This document shows positions 32,316 to 42,157 of a stretch of DNA of 64,000 bases, piece after piece. Source of the stretch: Solimonas sp. K1W22B-7 (GTDB taxonomy: Bacteria; Pseudomonadota; Gammaproteobacteria; Nevskiales; Nevskiaceae); NCBI RefSeq assembly GCF_003428335.1, contig NZ_CP031704.1, positions 1,922,001-1,986,000 of the forward strand. Reading direction: 5' to 3'. Position 1 is the stretch's first letter. Every line of letters starts with the position of its first letter. A program made the position numbers and the translations under genes. The notes under the pieces were generated by a model. The model ran no database searches and was not told where the DNA came from. It saw only the letters and a program-made list of their open reading frames with translations.

Positions 32316-33980
32316 ATGTTCGATTTCGTCATCGTCGGTGGCGGTTCCGCCGGCTGCGTGCTGGCCAACCGCCTCAGCGCCAACGGCCAGTTCAAGGTCT
32401 GCCTGCTCGAGGCCGGCCCGCCCGACGACAGCCCCTTCATCGCCATGCCCGCGGGCATCATTCCCTTGCTGCGCTCCAAGGTCTACAACTGGCAGTTCTG
32501 GACCGTGCCGCAGCCGCGCATGGGCAACCGGCCGCTGTACTGGCCGCGCGGCCGCACCCTGGGCGGCAGTTCCTCGATCAATGCCCAGGTCTATGTCCGC
32601 GGACACTCCTGGGACTACGACTACTGGGCCGGCCTGGGCAACGAGGGCTGGGCCTGGAAGGACGTGCTGCCGGTGTTCAAGGCCATGGAGAACTACGAGC
32701 CCGGTGCCGACCCGTGGCACGGGCAGGGCGGCCCGCTCAACGTCGCCGAGCTGCGCAGCCGCAATCCCATGAGCGAGATCTTCCTGCAGGCGGCGCAGCA
32801 GGCGGGCCACGCGCCGAACGACGATTTCAACGGCGCCTCGCAGGAGGGCTTCGGGTTCTACAAGGTCTGCCAGAAGGACGGCCAGCGCTGCAGCAACGCC
32901 CGGGCCTACCTGCGCGAGGCCGAGAAGCGCCCCAACCTCACCGTGATCCCCCATGCCCATGCCACGCGCGTGGTATTCGATCATGGCCGCGCGGCCGGTG
33001 TGCGCTATGTCTATGGCGGCAAGGAGCACGAGGTCACGGCCAAGCGCGAGGTCATCCTCAGCGGCGGTGCCGTCGGCTCGCCGCAGCTGCTGCTGCTGTC
33101 CGGCATCGGCCCGGCGGAGCAGCTCAAGCAGTACGGCATCGCCGTGGTCAAGGAGCTGCCGGGGGTGGGCCAGAACCTGCAGGACCACCTCGACGCCTAC
33201 GTCACCATGCGCTCGCGCACGCGCCTGACCACCTCCCTGCATCCCAGTTCGCTGTGGCGCACGCTCAAGGCCCTGTTCCAGTACCTGTTCCGCCGCCGCG
33301 GCGAGCTCACCAGCAACCTCGCCGAGGCGGGCGGCTTCCAGCGCAGCAGCCCGCGCGAGACCCTGCCGGACCTGCAGCTGCACTTCATCCCCTCGGTCAA
33401 CGTCCGCCACGGCCTGGACCTGTGGCCGGCGCTGAAGTACTACGGCTACACCCTGATGACCTATGAGCTGCGGCCCCGCTCGCGCGGGGAAATCCGCCTG
33501 CAGTCGGCCGACCCCCTGGCCCCTCCGGCGATCGATCCCCGGCACTTCCAGGACGAGGCCGACCTGGACAAGATGGTCCTGGCCATCCGCAACGCCCGTG
33601 GCCTATTTGCCCAGCCCGCTTTTGCACCGCACAATCTGGAGGAGATGGAGCCAGGTCCGGAGGTGCAGACCGACGAGCAGCTGCGCGACTGGCTGCGCCT
33701 GCATGCCGAAACCCTGTACCACCCGGTGGGCAGCTGCAAGATGGGCAGTGATCCCCTGGCCGTGGTGGACGCCCGTCTGCGGGTGCATGGCGTGGCTGGG
33801 CTGCGCGTGGTGGACGCCTCCATCATGCCGACCCTGGTCGGCGGCAACACCAACGGGCCGGCGACGATGATCGCCGAGCAGGGCGCCCGCATGGTGCTGG
33901 AGGATGCGCAGCGGGCCCTGGCCGAGGCCGCCGCCGGCAAGAGCGCGACGGATGAACCGAACACCGAGGCGGCCGATTGA
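32316..33980 (+). CDS. GMC-family FAD oxidoreductase (choline/alcohol dehydrogenase-like)
   Basis: This 554-residue protein has an N-terminal FAD-binding motif [16 protein letters not shown] (residues 5-20), GMC signature 1 around [18 protein letters not shown] and signature 2 around [17 protein letters not shown]. The predicted catalytic His469 is in [11 protein letters not shown]. Relatives include choline dehydrogenase BetA and the alcohol dehydrogenase AlkJ; with no bet or alk genes nearby the substrate is open. The ATG has a strong AGGGAGGA site. It is divergent from the GspE-like gene. Confidence 0.9.
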   Translation: MFDFVIVGGGSAGCVLANRLSANGQFKVCLLEAGPPDDSPFIAMPAGIIPLLRSKVYNWQFWTVPQPRMGNRPLYWPRGRTLGGSSSINAQVYVRGHSWDYDYWAGLGNEGWAWKDVLPVFKAMENYEPGADPWHGQGGPLNVAELRSRNPMSEIFLQAAQQAGHAPNDDFNGASQEGFGFYKVCQKDGQRCSNARAYLREAEKRPNLTVIPHAHATRVVFDHGRAAGVRYVYGGKEHEVTAKREVILSGGAVGSPQLLLLSGIGPAEQLKQYGIAVVKELPGVGQNLQDHLDAYVTMRSRTRLTTSLHPSSLWRTLKALFQYLFRRRGELTSNLAEAGGFQRSSPRETLPDLQLHFIPSVNVRHGLDLWPALKYYGYTLMTYELRPRSRGEIRLQSADPLAPPAIDPRHFQDEADLDKMVLAIRNARGLFAQPAFAPHNLEEMEPGPEVQTDEQLRDWLRLHAETLYHPVGSCKMGSDPLAVVDARLRVHGVAGLRVVDASIMPTLVGGNTNGPATMIAEQGARMVLEDAQRALAEAAAGKSATDEPNTEAAD

Positions 33981-34038
33981 ACACGAACGACACGCTTGCC
34001 GCCGCTGGGCGGCCCGATCTGAAGAAGGAATGGTTTTC

Positions 34039-34512
34039 ATGAAGTACGGGATCCTGCTGCTCAGCCTCGGGCTGAGCGCCTGCGCCGGCAACTGGCTGAG
34101 CCGCGAGAGCGCGGTGGAGATCAGCGAGGTGGCGCGTTCCTACCAGTGCAACAGCGGCAGCCCGGAGACCCGCATCAGCCTGATGGCCGACGGCGCCACC
34201 GTCGCCGCCTGGCAGCAGCAGCGTGGCGTGGACTTCGGCGAGGCGCGCCTGCCGCAGGGGCCGTTCGCGCTGGTGGAGATGGGCGAGCGCAACAGCGGCG
34301 GCTATGGCCTGGCGATCAGCCGCCTGGCGGGTCGTCGCGGCGACAGCCTGATCCTGCGCGGTACCTTCGTCGCACCGGCACTGGGAGACATCACCACCGA
34401 GGCCATCACCAGCCCCTGCGTGCTGATCAGCCTGCCGCGCGACAAGTATGGCTCGGTGGAAATCATCGACCAGGACGGCCGCCTGCGCGGCCGCGTCGCC
34501 GCCGCGCCATGA
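34039..34512 (+). CDS. Putative lipoprotein, PrcB-like
   Basis: This 157-residue protein has the signal peptide and lipobox LSAC followed by AG (MKYGILLLSLGLSACAG). The mature part contains NSGGYGLAISRL, LRGTFVAP, then TSPCVLISLPR, a pattern that resembles the PrcB C-terminal beta domain; that similarity is from memory and tentative. I chose ATG 34039 with AAGGAA about 9 bases upstream. Its stop overlaps the next ATG (ATGA), so it is translationally coupled to the NTF2-like gene. Confidence 0.7.
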   Translation: MKYGILLLSLGLSACAGNWLSRESAVEISEVARSYQCNSGSPETRISLMADGATVAAWQQQRGVDFGEARLPQGPFALVEMGERNSGGYGLAISRLAGRRGDSLILRGTFVAPALGDITTEAITSPCVLISLPRDKYGSVEIIDQDGRLRGRVAAAP

Positions 34513-35159
34513 GGCTGCGCCACTGCTGGAGCCTGCTGCTGGCGCTGGTGGCATTGCCGGCGGCCGCAGCAGGGCCCGCGGCCGGCAAGGCGGCGCTGGT
34601 GCCCACCGAGGTGGTGGACGCCTTCCAGGCCGCCCTGGCGCATGGCGATCGCAAGGGCGTGGTCGAGCACCTGGCCCCTGACCTGGTGATCTACGAGCAG
34701 GGTTTCGTCGAGCGCGGCCGTGATGCCTACGCCGAGGGCACCATGCTCAACGACATCACCTTCGCCGGCCTGGTGAAGCGCGAGACGCTGCGCCGCGACG
34801 CCTGGGAGGACGGCAGCGTCGCCTGGGTGCTGACGCTCAGCTCCGTCACCGGCGACTTCGGCGACCAGAAGCTGGCCCTGATCAATACCGAGACGCTGGT
34901 GCTGCGGCGTACCGACCTGGGCTGGAAGATCGTCCACATCCACCGCTCCGCGCACCCGCGTGGCGACGACGAGGAACTGCCGGTGCCGGCCCGGCCGAAA
35001 GCGGCTCCGCCCCCCGCCCCCGAGCCGGTGGCCGCACCGGTCGCGCCATCGCCTGCGCCTCCTCCCGCGCCGGTGCCGCCCGAGGCTGTCGCCGCGCCGC
35101 AGCCTCCGCCCGCCCCCGAAGCCACGCCGCCGCCACCGGCCAGCACCGAGAGTCCCTGA
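34509..35159 (+). CDS. Exported SnoaL/NTF2-like protein with Pro/Ala-rich tail
   Basis: This 216-residue protein starts with a Sec signal peptide (MRLRHCWSLLLALVALPAAAA). A SnoaL/DUF4440-like alpha+beta domain follows (about residues 32-152: VVDAFQAALAHGDRKGVVEHLAPDLVIYE, then WKIVHIHRSAHP), and then about 60 residues of proline/alanine-rich low complexity. It probably faces the periplasm. The tail could span peptidoglycan or mediate contacts (inference). It overlaps both neighbours by 1-4 bases, forming a three-gene cluster with a lipoprotein and an acyltransferase. The function is unknown. Confidence 0.75.
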   Translation: MRLRHCWSLLLALVALPAAAAGPAAGKAALVPTEVVDAFQAALAHGDRKGVVEHLAPDLVIYEQGFVERGRDAYAEGTMLNDITFAGLVKRETLRRDAWEDGSVAWVLTLSSVTGDFGDQKLALINTETLVLRRTDLGWKIVHIHRSAHPRGDDEELPVPARPKAAPPPAPEPVAAPVAPSPAPPPAPVPPEAVAAPQPPPAPEATPPPPASTESP

Positions 35160-36079
35160 TGCTGCAATTCCTGCCTGCGCCCCTGCTCGGCGCCCTCGTC
35201 ATGGTGCTGCTGATCGTCAACACCGTGTTCTGGGTGATCCCGGTCTACGCACTCGTCCTGGTCAAGCTGGTGACCCCTGCCGGCACCGCCCGCGACGCCG
35301 TCTCGCGTGCCGCCGCGGCGCTGGCGCAGAACTGGGCGGGCGTGAACAGCTGGATGGTCGGCGCGCTGATGAAGACCGAGTGGGACATCCGCATCGACCC
35401 GCAGGCGCGACTGGATCCGCGTGGCCAGTACCTGGCCTGCGCCAACCACCAGAGCTGGAACGACATCGTCGTGTTGATGAAGACCTTCGGCCACCGCGCG
35501 CCGTTCTTCAAGTTCTTCATCAAGCAGGAGCTGATCTGGGTGCCCTTGCTGGGCCTGGCCTGGTGGGGGCTCGACTACCCCTTCATGAAGCGCTACAGCG
35601 CCGAGAAGCTGGCGAAGTACCCGGAGCTGCGCGGCAAGGACGTGGAAACCACCAAGCGCGCCTGCCAGAAATTCCGCAACCAGCCGGTGCTGGTGCTGAA
35701 CTTCCTCGAGGGCACCCGCTTCACCCCCGCCAAGCACGAACATCAGCAGTCGCCGTACCGGCACCTGCTCAAGCCCAAGGCCGGCGGTTTCGCGTTTGCC
35801 ATGAACGCCTTCGGCGAGCGGCTCAATTCGCTGCTCGACATCACCATCGTCTACCCCGGCGGCGCGCAGGGCATCTGGGCACTGCTCTCGGGCCGCGTGC
35901 CCAAGGTGATCGTCGAGGTGCGGCAGCTGACGATCCCGCATGAGCTCTATGCCGGCGACTACGAGAACGACCCGGTGTTCCGCCAGCGCTTCCAGCACTG
36001 GATCGCGGAACTGTGGGAGCGCAAGGAAGAACGCATCGCTGAATTGCTCGGGGGCACGCAGCAGCCTGCGGCTAACTAG
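35159..36079 (+). CDS. YihG-like lysophospholipid acyltransferase
   Basis: This 306-residue PlsC-superfamily acyltransferase has one N-terminal membrane helix (about 8-38). The catalytic HX4D motif is NHQSWND (His97, Asp102), and FLEGTRF is the substrate-binding motif. It resembles E. coli YihG, which adds acyl chains to lysophosphatidic acid at the inner membrane. Its ATG overlaps the preceding stop (TGATG). It is followed by a strong bidirectional terminator. Confidence 0.88.
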   Translation: MLQFLPAPLLGALVMVLLIVNTVFWVIPVYALVLVKLVTPAGTARDAVSRAAAALAQNWAGVNSWMVGALMKTEWDIRIDPQARLDPRGQYLACANHQSWNDIVVLMKTFGHRAPFFKFFIKQELIWVPLLGLAWWGLDYPFMKRYSAEKLAKYPELRGKDVETTKRACQKFRNQPVLVLNFLEGTRFTPAKHEHQQSPYRHLLKPKAGGFAFAMNAFGERLNSLLDITIVYPGGAQGIWALLSGRVPKVIVEVRQLTIPHELYAGDYENDPVFRQRFQHWIAELWERKEERIAELLGGTQQPAAN

Positions 36080-36085
36080 CGATGC

Positions 36086-36172
36086 GGATAGTAGTTTTTA
36101 GATAGTAGATAGTAGTTGAGGAAAAGCCCGCGCTGCGGGCTTTTTTTGCTTTTACTATCTATAAACCACTAT
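36086..36172. repeat. Imperfect 21-bp inverted repeat enclosing a terminator
   Basis: 36086-36106 and 36152-36172 are inverted copies with two mismatches (GATAGT and TTTAGATAGTA cores). They flank the terminator at 36121-36147 between two convergent genes. Confidence 0.75.
36121..36147. terminator. Bidirectional terminator between the acyltransferase and metW
   Basis: AAAAGCCCGC / GCGGGCTTTT stem with a 3-nt loop, then TTTTTTT on the plus strand and an A-run on the other side. Confidence 0.9.
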
Positions 36173-36175
36173 CGA

Positions 36176-36805
36176 CTATCTGTCTGTTGCAGGGTCCTTA
36201 TCCTGCAACAGATACAGCGCCACCTCGCCGAACAGGTTCGGCCGCAGGCGGATGCGCCAGCCCTCGCGGTGCGAGCGGTCCAGCATGCGGCGGTCCAGGA
36301 TGCGCCAGCCGATGTCCTCGCAGAGCGACTCGAAGTCATGCACCGAGCAGAGGTGGATGTTGGGCGTGTCGTACCAGCGCTCGTTGAGCGTCGGCGTCAC
36401 CGGCATGTGGCCCTGGGCCAGGCCCATGCGCACGCGCCAGTGGCCGAAGTTGGGAAAGGTGACGATGCCGAAGCGGCCCACGCGCAGGATTTCCTCGATC
36501 GCCAGGTCCGGGCGCTGCAGGGCCTGCAGGGCCTGCGTCATCACCACGTAGTCGAAGGACTGCGATTCGAAACCCTTGAGGCCCTCGTCGAGGTCGGCCT
36601 GGATCACGTTGATGCCGTTCTCCACGCAGGACGCGACCTTGTCCGGGTCGATCTCCAGGCCGTAGCCGGTGACGTTCTGCGTGCGCGCCAGGTGCGCCAG
36701 CAGCTCGCCGTCGCCGCAGCCCAGGTCGAGGATGCGCGAGCCGGGCTTGATCCAGTCGCAGATCATCGCGAGGTCGGGGCGCAGTGCGGCGTGGGCGGCG
36801 TTCAT
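36176..36805 (-). CDS. metW: Methionine biosynthesis protein MetW
   Basis: The 209-residue methyltransferase-fold protein has the SAM-binding motif [15 protein letters not shown] near residue 25 and the MetW-typical [19 protein letters not shown]. MetW acts with MetX in homoserine acylation; its exact catalytic role is debated. I chose the ATG overlapping the metX stop as ATGA (36802-36805); a GTG two codons upstream is the alternative. metX-metW coupling is the classical arrangement. Confidence 0.95.
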   Translation of the reverse strand: MNAAHAALRPDLAMICDWIKPGSRILDLGCGDGELLAHLARTQNVTGYGLEIDPDKVASCVENGINVIQADLDEGLKGFESQSFDYVVMTQALQALQRPDLAIEEILRVGRFGIVTFPNFGHWRVRMGLAQGHMPVTPTLNERWYDTPNIHLCSVHDFESLCEDIGWRILDRRMLDRSHREGWRIRLRPNLFGEVALYLLQDKDPATDR

Positions 36806-37944
36806 GCGCACTCCTGTGCCGCGCGGGCCAGGAAGCCGCGCAGCACGCGGTGGTACTGCGGGATCGGCATCAGGAAGTCGTCATGGCCCAGCTGCGAGTC
36901 GATCAGGGCGTAGGACACGTTGCGGCCGGCGTCGACCAGCGCCTTGACGATCTCGCGCGAACGCTGCGGCGAGAAGCGCCAGTCGGAGGAGAAGGCCACC
37001 ACCAGGAACTTGGCGCTGGCATGGCGGAAGGTCGCCGCCAGGTCGTTGCCGTAGTCGCGCGCCGGATCGAAGTAGTCCAGCGCCTTGGTCATGATCAGGT
37101 AGGTGTTGGCGTCGAAGCGGTCGACGAAGGACTGCCCCTGGTAGCGCAGGTAGCTTTCCACCTCGAACTCGACGTCGAAGTTGTAGCTCGGCGTGGCCGT
37201 CTTCAGCTCGCGCCCGAACTTGGCGCGCATCGCCTCGTCGGACAGGTAGGTGATATGGCCCAGCATGCGCGCCAGCTTGAGGCCGCGTGCCGGGACCACG
37301 CCCTGCTCGTAGAAGTGCCCGCCATGGAACTCGGGATCGGACAGGATCGCCTGGCGGGCGATCTCGTTGAAGGCGATGTTCTGCGCCGAGATCTTCGGCG
37401 CCGCCGCGATCACGCAGGCGTTGCGGATGCGCTCGGGGAACTCGATGGTCCATTGCATGACCTGCATGCCGCCGAGGCTGCCGCCGATCACCGCGGCCCA
37501 GGCCGTTATGCCCAGTTCGTCGGCCAGCAGCGCCTGGGAGCGCACCCAGTCGCGCGCCGTCACCAGCGGGAAGTCCGGACCCCAGGGCTTGCCGGTCTCC
37601 GGGTTGATCGTGCTGGGGCCGGTGGAGCCGCGGCAGCCGCCGAGGTTGTTGAGGGCCACCACGAAGAAGCGGTCGGTGTCGATCGGCTTGCCGGGGCCGA
37701 CGCAGTTGTCCCACCAGCCGGGCTTGGTCGAGCCCTCGTGGTAGCCGGCCACGTGGTGGTCGCCGGACAGGGCATGGCAGATCAGCACGGCGTTGGAGTG
37801 CGCGGCATTGAGCCTGCCGTAGGTCTCCACCATCAGCTCGTGCTGCGGCAGCGTGCGGCCGCAGTCCAGTGCCAGCGGCTGGCCGATCTGGACCTTGAAC
37901 GGCGTGACCAGGCCGACCGAGTCGGCGGGGTAGGGCGGGCTCAT
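36802..37944 (-). CDS. metX: Homoserine O-acyltransferase MetX
   Basis: This 380-residue alpha/beta-hydrolase has its nucleophile elbow at GGSLGGMQ (Ser156) and late Asp and His segments ([17 protein letters not shown]). It acylates homoserine, the first committed step of methionine synthesis. Gammaproteobacterial MetX enzymes can use succinyl-CoA rather than acetyl-CoA, so the donor is not assigned. The true start is ATG with complement ending at 37944, overlapping the yggT stop as ATGA; a much longer open frame to 38865 is an artefact. Confidence 0.95.
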   Translation of the reverse strand: MSPPYPADSVGLVTPFKVQIGQPLALDCGRTLPQHELMVETYGRLNAAHSNAVLICHALSGDHHVAGYHEGSTKPGWWDNCVGPGKPIDTDRFFVVALNNLGGCRGSTGPSTINPETGKPWGPDFPLVTARDWVRSQALLADELGITAWAAVIGGSLGGMQVMQWTIEFPERIRNACVIAAAPKISAQNIAFNEIARQAILSDPEFHGGHFYEQGVVPARGLKLARMLGHITYLSDEAMRAKFGRELKTATPSYNFDVEFEVESYLRYQGQSFVDRFDANTYLIMTKALDYFDPARDYGNDLAATFRHASAKFLVVAFSSDWRFSPQRSREIVKALVDAGRNVSYALIDSQLGHDDFLMPIPQYHRVLRGFLARAAQECA

Positions 37945-38501
37945 CGGAACCAGCCCGGCAGCGGGATCAGGCGGTTCGCCACCTGCAGTACCAGGATCAC
38001 TGCCACCGGCGACAGGTCCAGGCCGGACAGCGACGGCAGGACACGGCGCACCGGCCGCAGCAGCGGCTCGTTCATGCTCCACAGCACGTTGCTGGCCGGG
38101 TTGTTCACGCCGGGGCCGAGCCAGGACAGCAGCGCCTGCACGAACAGCGTGAAGGTGTAGAGGTTGGCCGTCATCACGATCAGCTTCAGCACCGCGTAGC
38201 CCATCGCCGGGTAGCGGCTCAGCCGCAGGTGGACGATGCCGCTGACGGTGTGGACGTAGACCAGGGCGATGAGGAACACCACCAGCAGTGCGGCGAAGTT
38301 GAAGTTGCGCCAGGCCGGCAGCACGCGGCCCAGGTGATCGGTGGGATGGCGCGTGGCCTTCTGGATCAGCTGCGACAGCGGGTTGTAGAAATCCGCCCGC
38401 ACGTACTGCAGGACGATGCGCAGCAGGAACAGCCACATCGCCAGGTCGAACAGCGTCGTGACCAGGAAGAACAGCGCGTTGGTGGCGTTGGCGCCCATCA
38501 T
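37941..38501 (-). CDS. yggT: YggT-family membrane protein
   Basis: This 186-residue protein has two YGGT repeats (about residues 10-85 and 105-180), each with hydrophobic helices. Segments such as [16 protein letters not shown] and [19 protein letters not shown] are typical. YggT proteins are inner-membrane proteins tied to proC/yggS neighbourhoods and linked to osmotic or division phenotypes in some bacteria. It lies 6 bases after proC and overlaps metX by 4 bases. Confidence 0.92.
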   Translation of the reverse strand: MMGANATNALFFLVTTLFDLAMWLFLLRIVLQYVRADFYNPLSQLIQKATRHPTDHLGRVLPAWRNFNFAALLVVFLIALVYVHTVSGIVHLRLSRYPAMGYAVLKLIVMTANLYTFTLFVQALLSWLGPGVNNPASNVLWSMNEPLLRPVRRVLPSLSGLDLSPVAVILVLQVANRLIPLPGWFR

Positions 38502-38507
38502 CGATCC

Positions 38508-39329
38508 TCAGCCCTGCGCATCGAGCAGGTCGCCCAGCTCGCGGCTGCGCTGCGCGGCCGCGGCCAGCGCGGTGTCGAAGGCCTGGCGCAGGCCGGAGGC
38601 TTCCAGCGACTTGACCGCTGCCTCGGTGGTGCCGCCCTTGGAGGTGACCTGGGCGCGCAGTTCCACCACGTCCCTGGCGCCGGTGTCCGCGGCCATCACG
38701 GCCGAGCCGGCGAAGGTCTGCAGCGCCAGCTTCGCCGCGGTGTCGCGGTCCAGGCCGAGCTTCTCGCCGGCCTCGCGCAGGGCTTCGGTCAGCAGGAAGA
38801 AGTAGGCCGGGCCCGAGCCGGACAGCGCGGTGACCGCGTCGATGTCCTCCTCGCGCTGCAGCCACACGGTCTGGCCGGCCGTGGCCAGCACCGTCTGTGC
38901 CAGTTCGCGGGCGGCGTCCGGCGTGCCGGCGGGGGCATAGAGGCCGGTGATGCCCTTGCCTACCAGGGCGGGGGTATTGGGCATGGTGCGCACGTAGTGC
39001 GCCGCCTCGCCCAGCGCGCGGCGCAGGCGCGCCAGGCGCACGCCGGCGGCCACCGACACCACCACGCAGCCCGGGTCGGCCTGCAGGCCGGCCAGGGCCT
39101 CGCCCATCTGCTGCGGCTTGACCGCCAGCACCAGGGCGCCGGCGCCGGCGATCACCTCGGCTGCCGTGGCATGCACCTCCAGCCCGAACTGCCGGCGCAG
39201 CCAGTCGGCGCGCTCGGGCAGGGGCTCGGCCACGCGCAGGCGCGCCGCCGGGTGGCCGGCGGCGATCAGGCCGCCGATCAGGCTGGCCGCCATGTTGCCG
39301 CCGCCAATGAAGGCAATCGTCTGCAGCAT
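38508..39329 (-). CDS. proC: Pyrroline-5-carboxylate reductase
   Basis: The 273-residue enzyme converts pyrroline-5-carboxylate to proline with NAD(P)H. The N-terminal Rossmann motif [17 protein letters not shown] and the C-terminal dimer signature ([17 protein letters not shown], then a region ending [17 protein letters not shown]) are clear. It is the first gene of a run proC-yggT-metX-metW on the minus strand, divergent from ilvA. Confidence 0.96.
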   Translation of the reverse strand: MLQTIAFIGGGNMAASLIGGLIAAGHPAARLRVAEPLPERADWLRRQFGLEVHATAAEVIAGAGALVLAVKPQQMGEALAGLQADPGCVVVSVAAGVRLARLRRALGEAAHYVRTMPNTPALVGKGITGLYAPAGTPDAARELAQTVLATAGQTVWLQREEDIDAVTALSGSGPAYFFLLTEALREAGEKLGLDRDTAAKLALQTFAGSAVMAADTGARDVVELRAQVTSKGGTTEAAVKSLEASGLRQAFDTALAAAAQRSRELGDLLDAQG

Positions 39330-39417
39330 CGTTCTAGGGGGTGTCCGGCAGGGTGCAGCAAAAAGGGAGCGTATGATATTGCACCCCGCCCGCCAACACT
39401 ATGTGTAAGACCCTCGC

Positions 39418-40974
39418 GTGACCCAGAAGAAGCCTGCCGCGGACGTCCAGAAGATCCTCAACAGCTACCGCGCCCGCATCGAGGCCGCCCGGGTCTACGA
39501 CGTCGCCATCGTCTCCCCCTTCGAGGAGGCGCCCAAGCTCTCGGCGCGGCTGCAGAACCGCGTCCTGCTGAAGCGCGAGGACCTGCAGCCGGTCCATTCC
39601 TTCAAGCTGCGCGGTGCCTACAACAAGATCGCCAAGCTGAGCGACGCCGAGCGTGCCCGCGGCGTGATCACCGCCTCCGCCGGCAACCATGCCCAGGGCG
39701 TGGCCCTGGCCGCCAAGCGCCTGGGCCTGACCGCCTGGATCGTGATGCCGCGCACCACCCCGCAACTGAAGGTGGACTCGGTCCGGGCCCTGGGCGGCAA
39801 GGCGATCCTCCACGGCGACGCCTATGACGATGCCCGCGAGCACGCCCTGAAGCTGGTGGAGGAGAAGGGCATGACCATGGTCCATCCCTACGACGATCCG
39901 GAAGTGATCGCCGGCCAGGGCACCATCGGCCGCGAGATGCTCGACCAGTTCCGCGACCCGATCGACGCGGTGTTCCTGCCCGTGGGCGGCGGCGGCCTGC
40001 TGGCCGGCGTGGCGGCCTGGATCAAGTCGGCCAGCCCCAAGACGCGGATCATCGCGGTGGAGCCGGAGGATTCCAACTGCTTCGACGCCGCCTGGAAGGC
40101 CGGGCGCCGCGTGACGTTGCCGCAGGTCGGGCTGTTTGCCGATGGCGTGGCGGTCCGGCAGATCGGCGAGGAGACCTTCCGCGTCGCGCGCCACCTGGTG
40201 GACGAGACCATCCAGGTCAGCGTCGACGAGATCAGCGCCGCGATCCGCGACATGTTCTACGAGAAGCGCGCCCTGCCGGAGCCGGCCGGCGCCCTGGCCC
40301 TCGCCGGCATCAAGCGCTGGGTCCATGAGCACGGTGCCACCGGCAAGACGCTGGCGGCGGTGATCTCGGGCGCCAACGTCAACTTCGACCGCCTGCGGCA
40401 CATCGCCGAGCGCGCCGAACTGGGCGACGATGCCGAGGCCCTGCTGGCGGTGACGATCCCGGAGAAGCCCGGCAGCTTCAAGCAGTTCCTGCGGCAGATC
40501 GGCCGCCGCACGGTCACCGAGTTCAACTACCGCTACGCCTCGTCCAAGGAAGCTCACATCTTTGTTGGCGTGAAGCTGACCGAGGGACCGGCCGAGCGCG
40601 AGGCGCTGATCGGGGCCCTGCGCGAGCACGGCTACCCGGTCACCGACATGACCGGCAACGAGATGGCCAAGCTGCACGTGCGCTTCATGGTTGGCGGGCG
40701 TTGCCCCGGCCTGTCGGATGAGCGCCTGTTCCGCTTCGAATTCCCCGAGCGCCCCGGCGCGGCGCTGGACTTCCTGCAGGCGGTGAGTTCGCGCTGGAAC
40801 ATCTCGCTGTTCCACTACCGCAACCATGGTGCCGCCTACGGGCGCGTGCTCTGCGGCCTGCAGGTGCCCAGGAAGGAATGGGTGGAGTGCCGCCGCTCGC
40901 TCGACGAACTCGGCTATGAGTACGTCGAGGAGAGCGACAACCCCGCCTACAAGCTATTCCTGGGAACGGACTGA
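39418..40974 (+). CDS. ilvA: Biosynthetic threonine ammonia-lyase
   Basis: This 518-residue PLP enzyme deaminates threonine to 2-oxobutanoate, the entry to isoleucine synthesis. PLP lysine is Lys63 in HSFKLRGAYN and the glycine loop is PVGGGGLLAG. About 180 C-terminal residues form two ACT-like regulatory domains (EKPGSFKQFLRQIG and ERPGAALDFLQAVS), predicting isoleucine feedback inhibition. The start is GTG 39418. A TATGAT at 39372-39377 is a plausible -10 element giving a short leader. Confidence 0.96.
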   Translation: MTQKKPAADVQKILNSYRARIEAARVYDVAIVSPFEEAPKLSARLQNRVLLKREDLQPVHSFKLRGAYNKIAKLSDAERARGVITASAGNHAQGVALAAKRLGLTAWIVMPRTTPQLKVDSVRALGGKAILHGDAYDDAREHALKLVEEKGMTMVHPYDDPEVIAGQGTIGREMLDQFRDPIDAVFLPVGGGGLLAGVAAWIKSASPKTRIIAVEPEDSNCFDAAWKAGRRVTLPQVGLFADGVAVRQIGEETFRVARHLVDETIQVSVDEISAAIRDMFYEKRALPEPAGALALAGIKRWVHEHGATGKTLAAVISGANVNFDRLRHIAERAELGDDAEALLAVTIPEKPGSFKQFLRQIGRRTVTEFNYRYASSKEAHIFVGVKLTEGPAEREALIGALREHGYPVTDMTGNEMAKLHVRFMVGGRCPGLSDERLFRFEFPERPGAALDFLQAVSSRWNISLFHYRNHGAAYGRVLCGLQVPRKEWVECRRSLDELGYEYVEESDNPAYKLFLGTD

Positions 40975-40984
40975 AAGACCAAGC

Positions 40985-41057
40985 AGTCCGCAAATGAACG
41001 CGAATGAACGCAAATCTTCATGCGGCATTCGCGTTCATTTGCGTCCATTTGCGGACT
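40985..41057. repeat. Palindromic dispersed repeat (GTCCGCAAATGAACGC family), copy 1
   Basis: 27-bp arms at 40985-41011 and 41031-41057 are inverted with two mismatches and a 19-nt loop. The arm contains GTCCGCAAATGAACGC and its heptad-like repetition. It lies 10 bases after the ilvA stop. A second copy is at 49672-49783. Confidence 0.9.
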
Positions 41058-41087
41058 AAGGTTTCTGTTGTGCGGTCACGTTCCCGC

Positions 41088-41594
41088 CTAGAAGCGGAAC
41101 TCGACGCCGGCCGAGGCCATGTCGAGATCTCCGTGGCCGATCTCGTAGCGCTCGTACTCGGCCTTGAGGGCGAAGTTCTGCGCGATGGGAAAGGTGAGGC
41201 CGGCGCCGTAGAACAGGTTGTCCTTGTCGTCGTCGATCTCTTCGGTGACGGACTGGCCGTCGACCTCGGCGAAGGCGTAGCCGACCTTGCCGTAGATGCG
41301 CGCGATTTCTCCGAGCGGGATGCCGGCCGTCACCGCCAGCGTCCAGGCATCGGCATCCGGACCGTCGCTGTCGCCGCCGAGATTGCCGAAGTTCACGTAG
41401 CCGACCTCGCCGCCGATGATGCCGGCATAGCCGCCCGCCACGATCTTGTAGCCGTCGTCGGAGCCGTCGAAGTCGTCGTGGTCGAAGCTCGCCCGGCCGT
41501 AGCTCGCGCCGAGATAGCCGCCTTTTTCCGCGGCCATGGCGTTACCTGCCGTCGTCGCCAGAATCACCGCTGCCGCAATCGTCCTGGTCCGCAT
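41088..41594 (-). CDS. Small outer-membrane beta-barrel protein
   Basis: This 168-residue protein has a signal peptide (MRTRTIAAAVILATTAGNAMA) and a mature part of alternating beta-strand pattern ending in the outer-membrane signal VEFRF with terminal Phe. YLGASYGRASF and KVGYAFAEVDG are typical of 8-stranded OmpX/OmpA-like barrels. I chose the ATG with complement ending at 41594, preceded by GGAGG; a longer frame adds an unlikely N-terminus. Acidic loops (DHDDFDGSDDG, EEIDDDKD) may bind cations (inference). Confidence 0.85.
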   Translation of the reverse strand: MRTRTIAAAVILATTAGNAMAAEKGGYLGASYGRASFDHDDFDGSDDGYKIVAGGYAGIIGGEVGYVNFGNLGGDSDGPDADAWTLAVTAGIPLGEIARIYGKVGYAFAEVDGQSVTEEIDDDKDNLFYGAGLTFPIAQNFALKAEYERYEIGHGDLDMASAGVEFRF

Positions 41595-41694
41595 GTCGCA
41601 CCTCCATGTGCTGGTGGAGGCCCAAGACTGTTGCGCTGCGGCTTGCTCGGCGCTGAATGCTGCGGAAGCTTCCGCCGGCATGCAAAAAACCGTC

Positions 41695-42153
41695 TTACTC
41701 CAGCGACAGGATGTAGTCCCAGTGTTCCTTGCCCACCGGGATCACCGAGAGGCGGTTGCCGGGCGCGAGCAGGCGGAAGCTGGCGAGCTTGCCGTCGTCG
41801 CGCATCTGCGCCAGCGTGACCGGCGTCTTGAGCTTGCGCTCGAAAGTCACGTCCACCAGCAGCCAGCGCGGCTCTTCCTTCTTCGACTTCGCGTCGTAGT
41901 GATCCGCCTTGGGATCGAACTGCGTCGGGTCGGGATAGGCCACGGAGGCGATCTTCATCACGCCGTAGATGCCCGGCACCTCGCAGGACGAGTGGTAGAA
42001 GAAGGCCTTGTCGCCCGGCTTCATGTCGTCGCGGAACATGTTGCGCACCTGGTAGTTGCGCACGCCGTCCCAGGGCGCCGTCTTCTTCGGCTTCTTTGCG
42101 AGATCGTCGATCGAAAAACAATCGGGTTCGGACTTCATCAGCCAGTAGGCCAT
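41695..42153 (-). CDS. EVE-domain protein
   Basis: This 152-residue protein consists of one EVE domain (PUA/YTH-like fold): AYWLMKSEPDCFSIDDL, TAPWDGVRNYQVRNMFRDDM, GDKAFFYHSS and VDVTFERKLKTPVTL. EVE domains bind modified bases in DNA or RNA; the stand-alone form occurs widely in Proteobacteria and its ligand here is unknown. ATG has GGAA upstream. It follows fau after 4 bases, so they share a transcript. Confidence 0.92.
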   Translation of the reverse strand: MAYWLMKSEPDCFSIDDLAKKPKKTAPWDGVRNYQVRNMFRDDMKPGDKAFFYHSSCEVPGIYGVMKIASVAYPDPTQFDPKADHYDAKSKKEEPRWLLVDVTFERKLKTPVTLAQMRDDGKLASFRLLAPGNRLSVIPVGKEHWDYILSLE

Positions 42154-42157
42154 CGTT

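Noticed and set aside
37945-38865. N-terminal extension of the metX frame to 38865
   Set aside because: It overlaps yggT and proC; the ATG at 37944 with the ATGA overlap gives a normal MetX.
41662-41675. GCGGAAGCTTCCGC palindrome as terminator of the EVE-domain gene's transcript
   Set aside because: On the minus strand the T-run comes before the stem, so it cannot act as an intrinsic terminator there.
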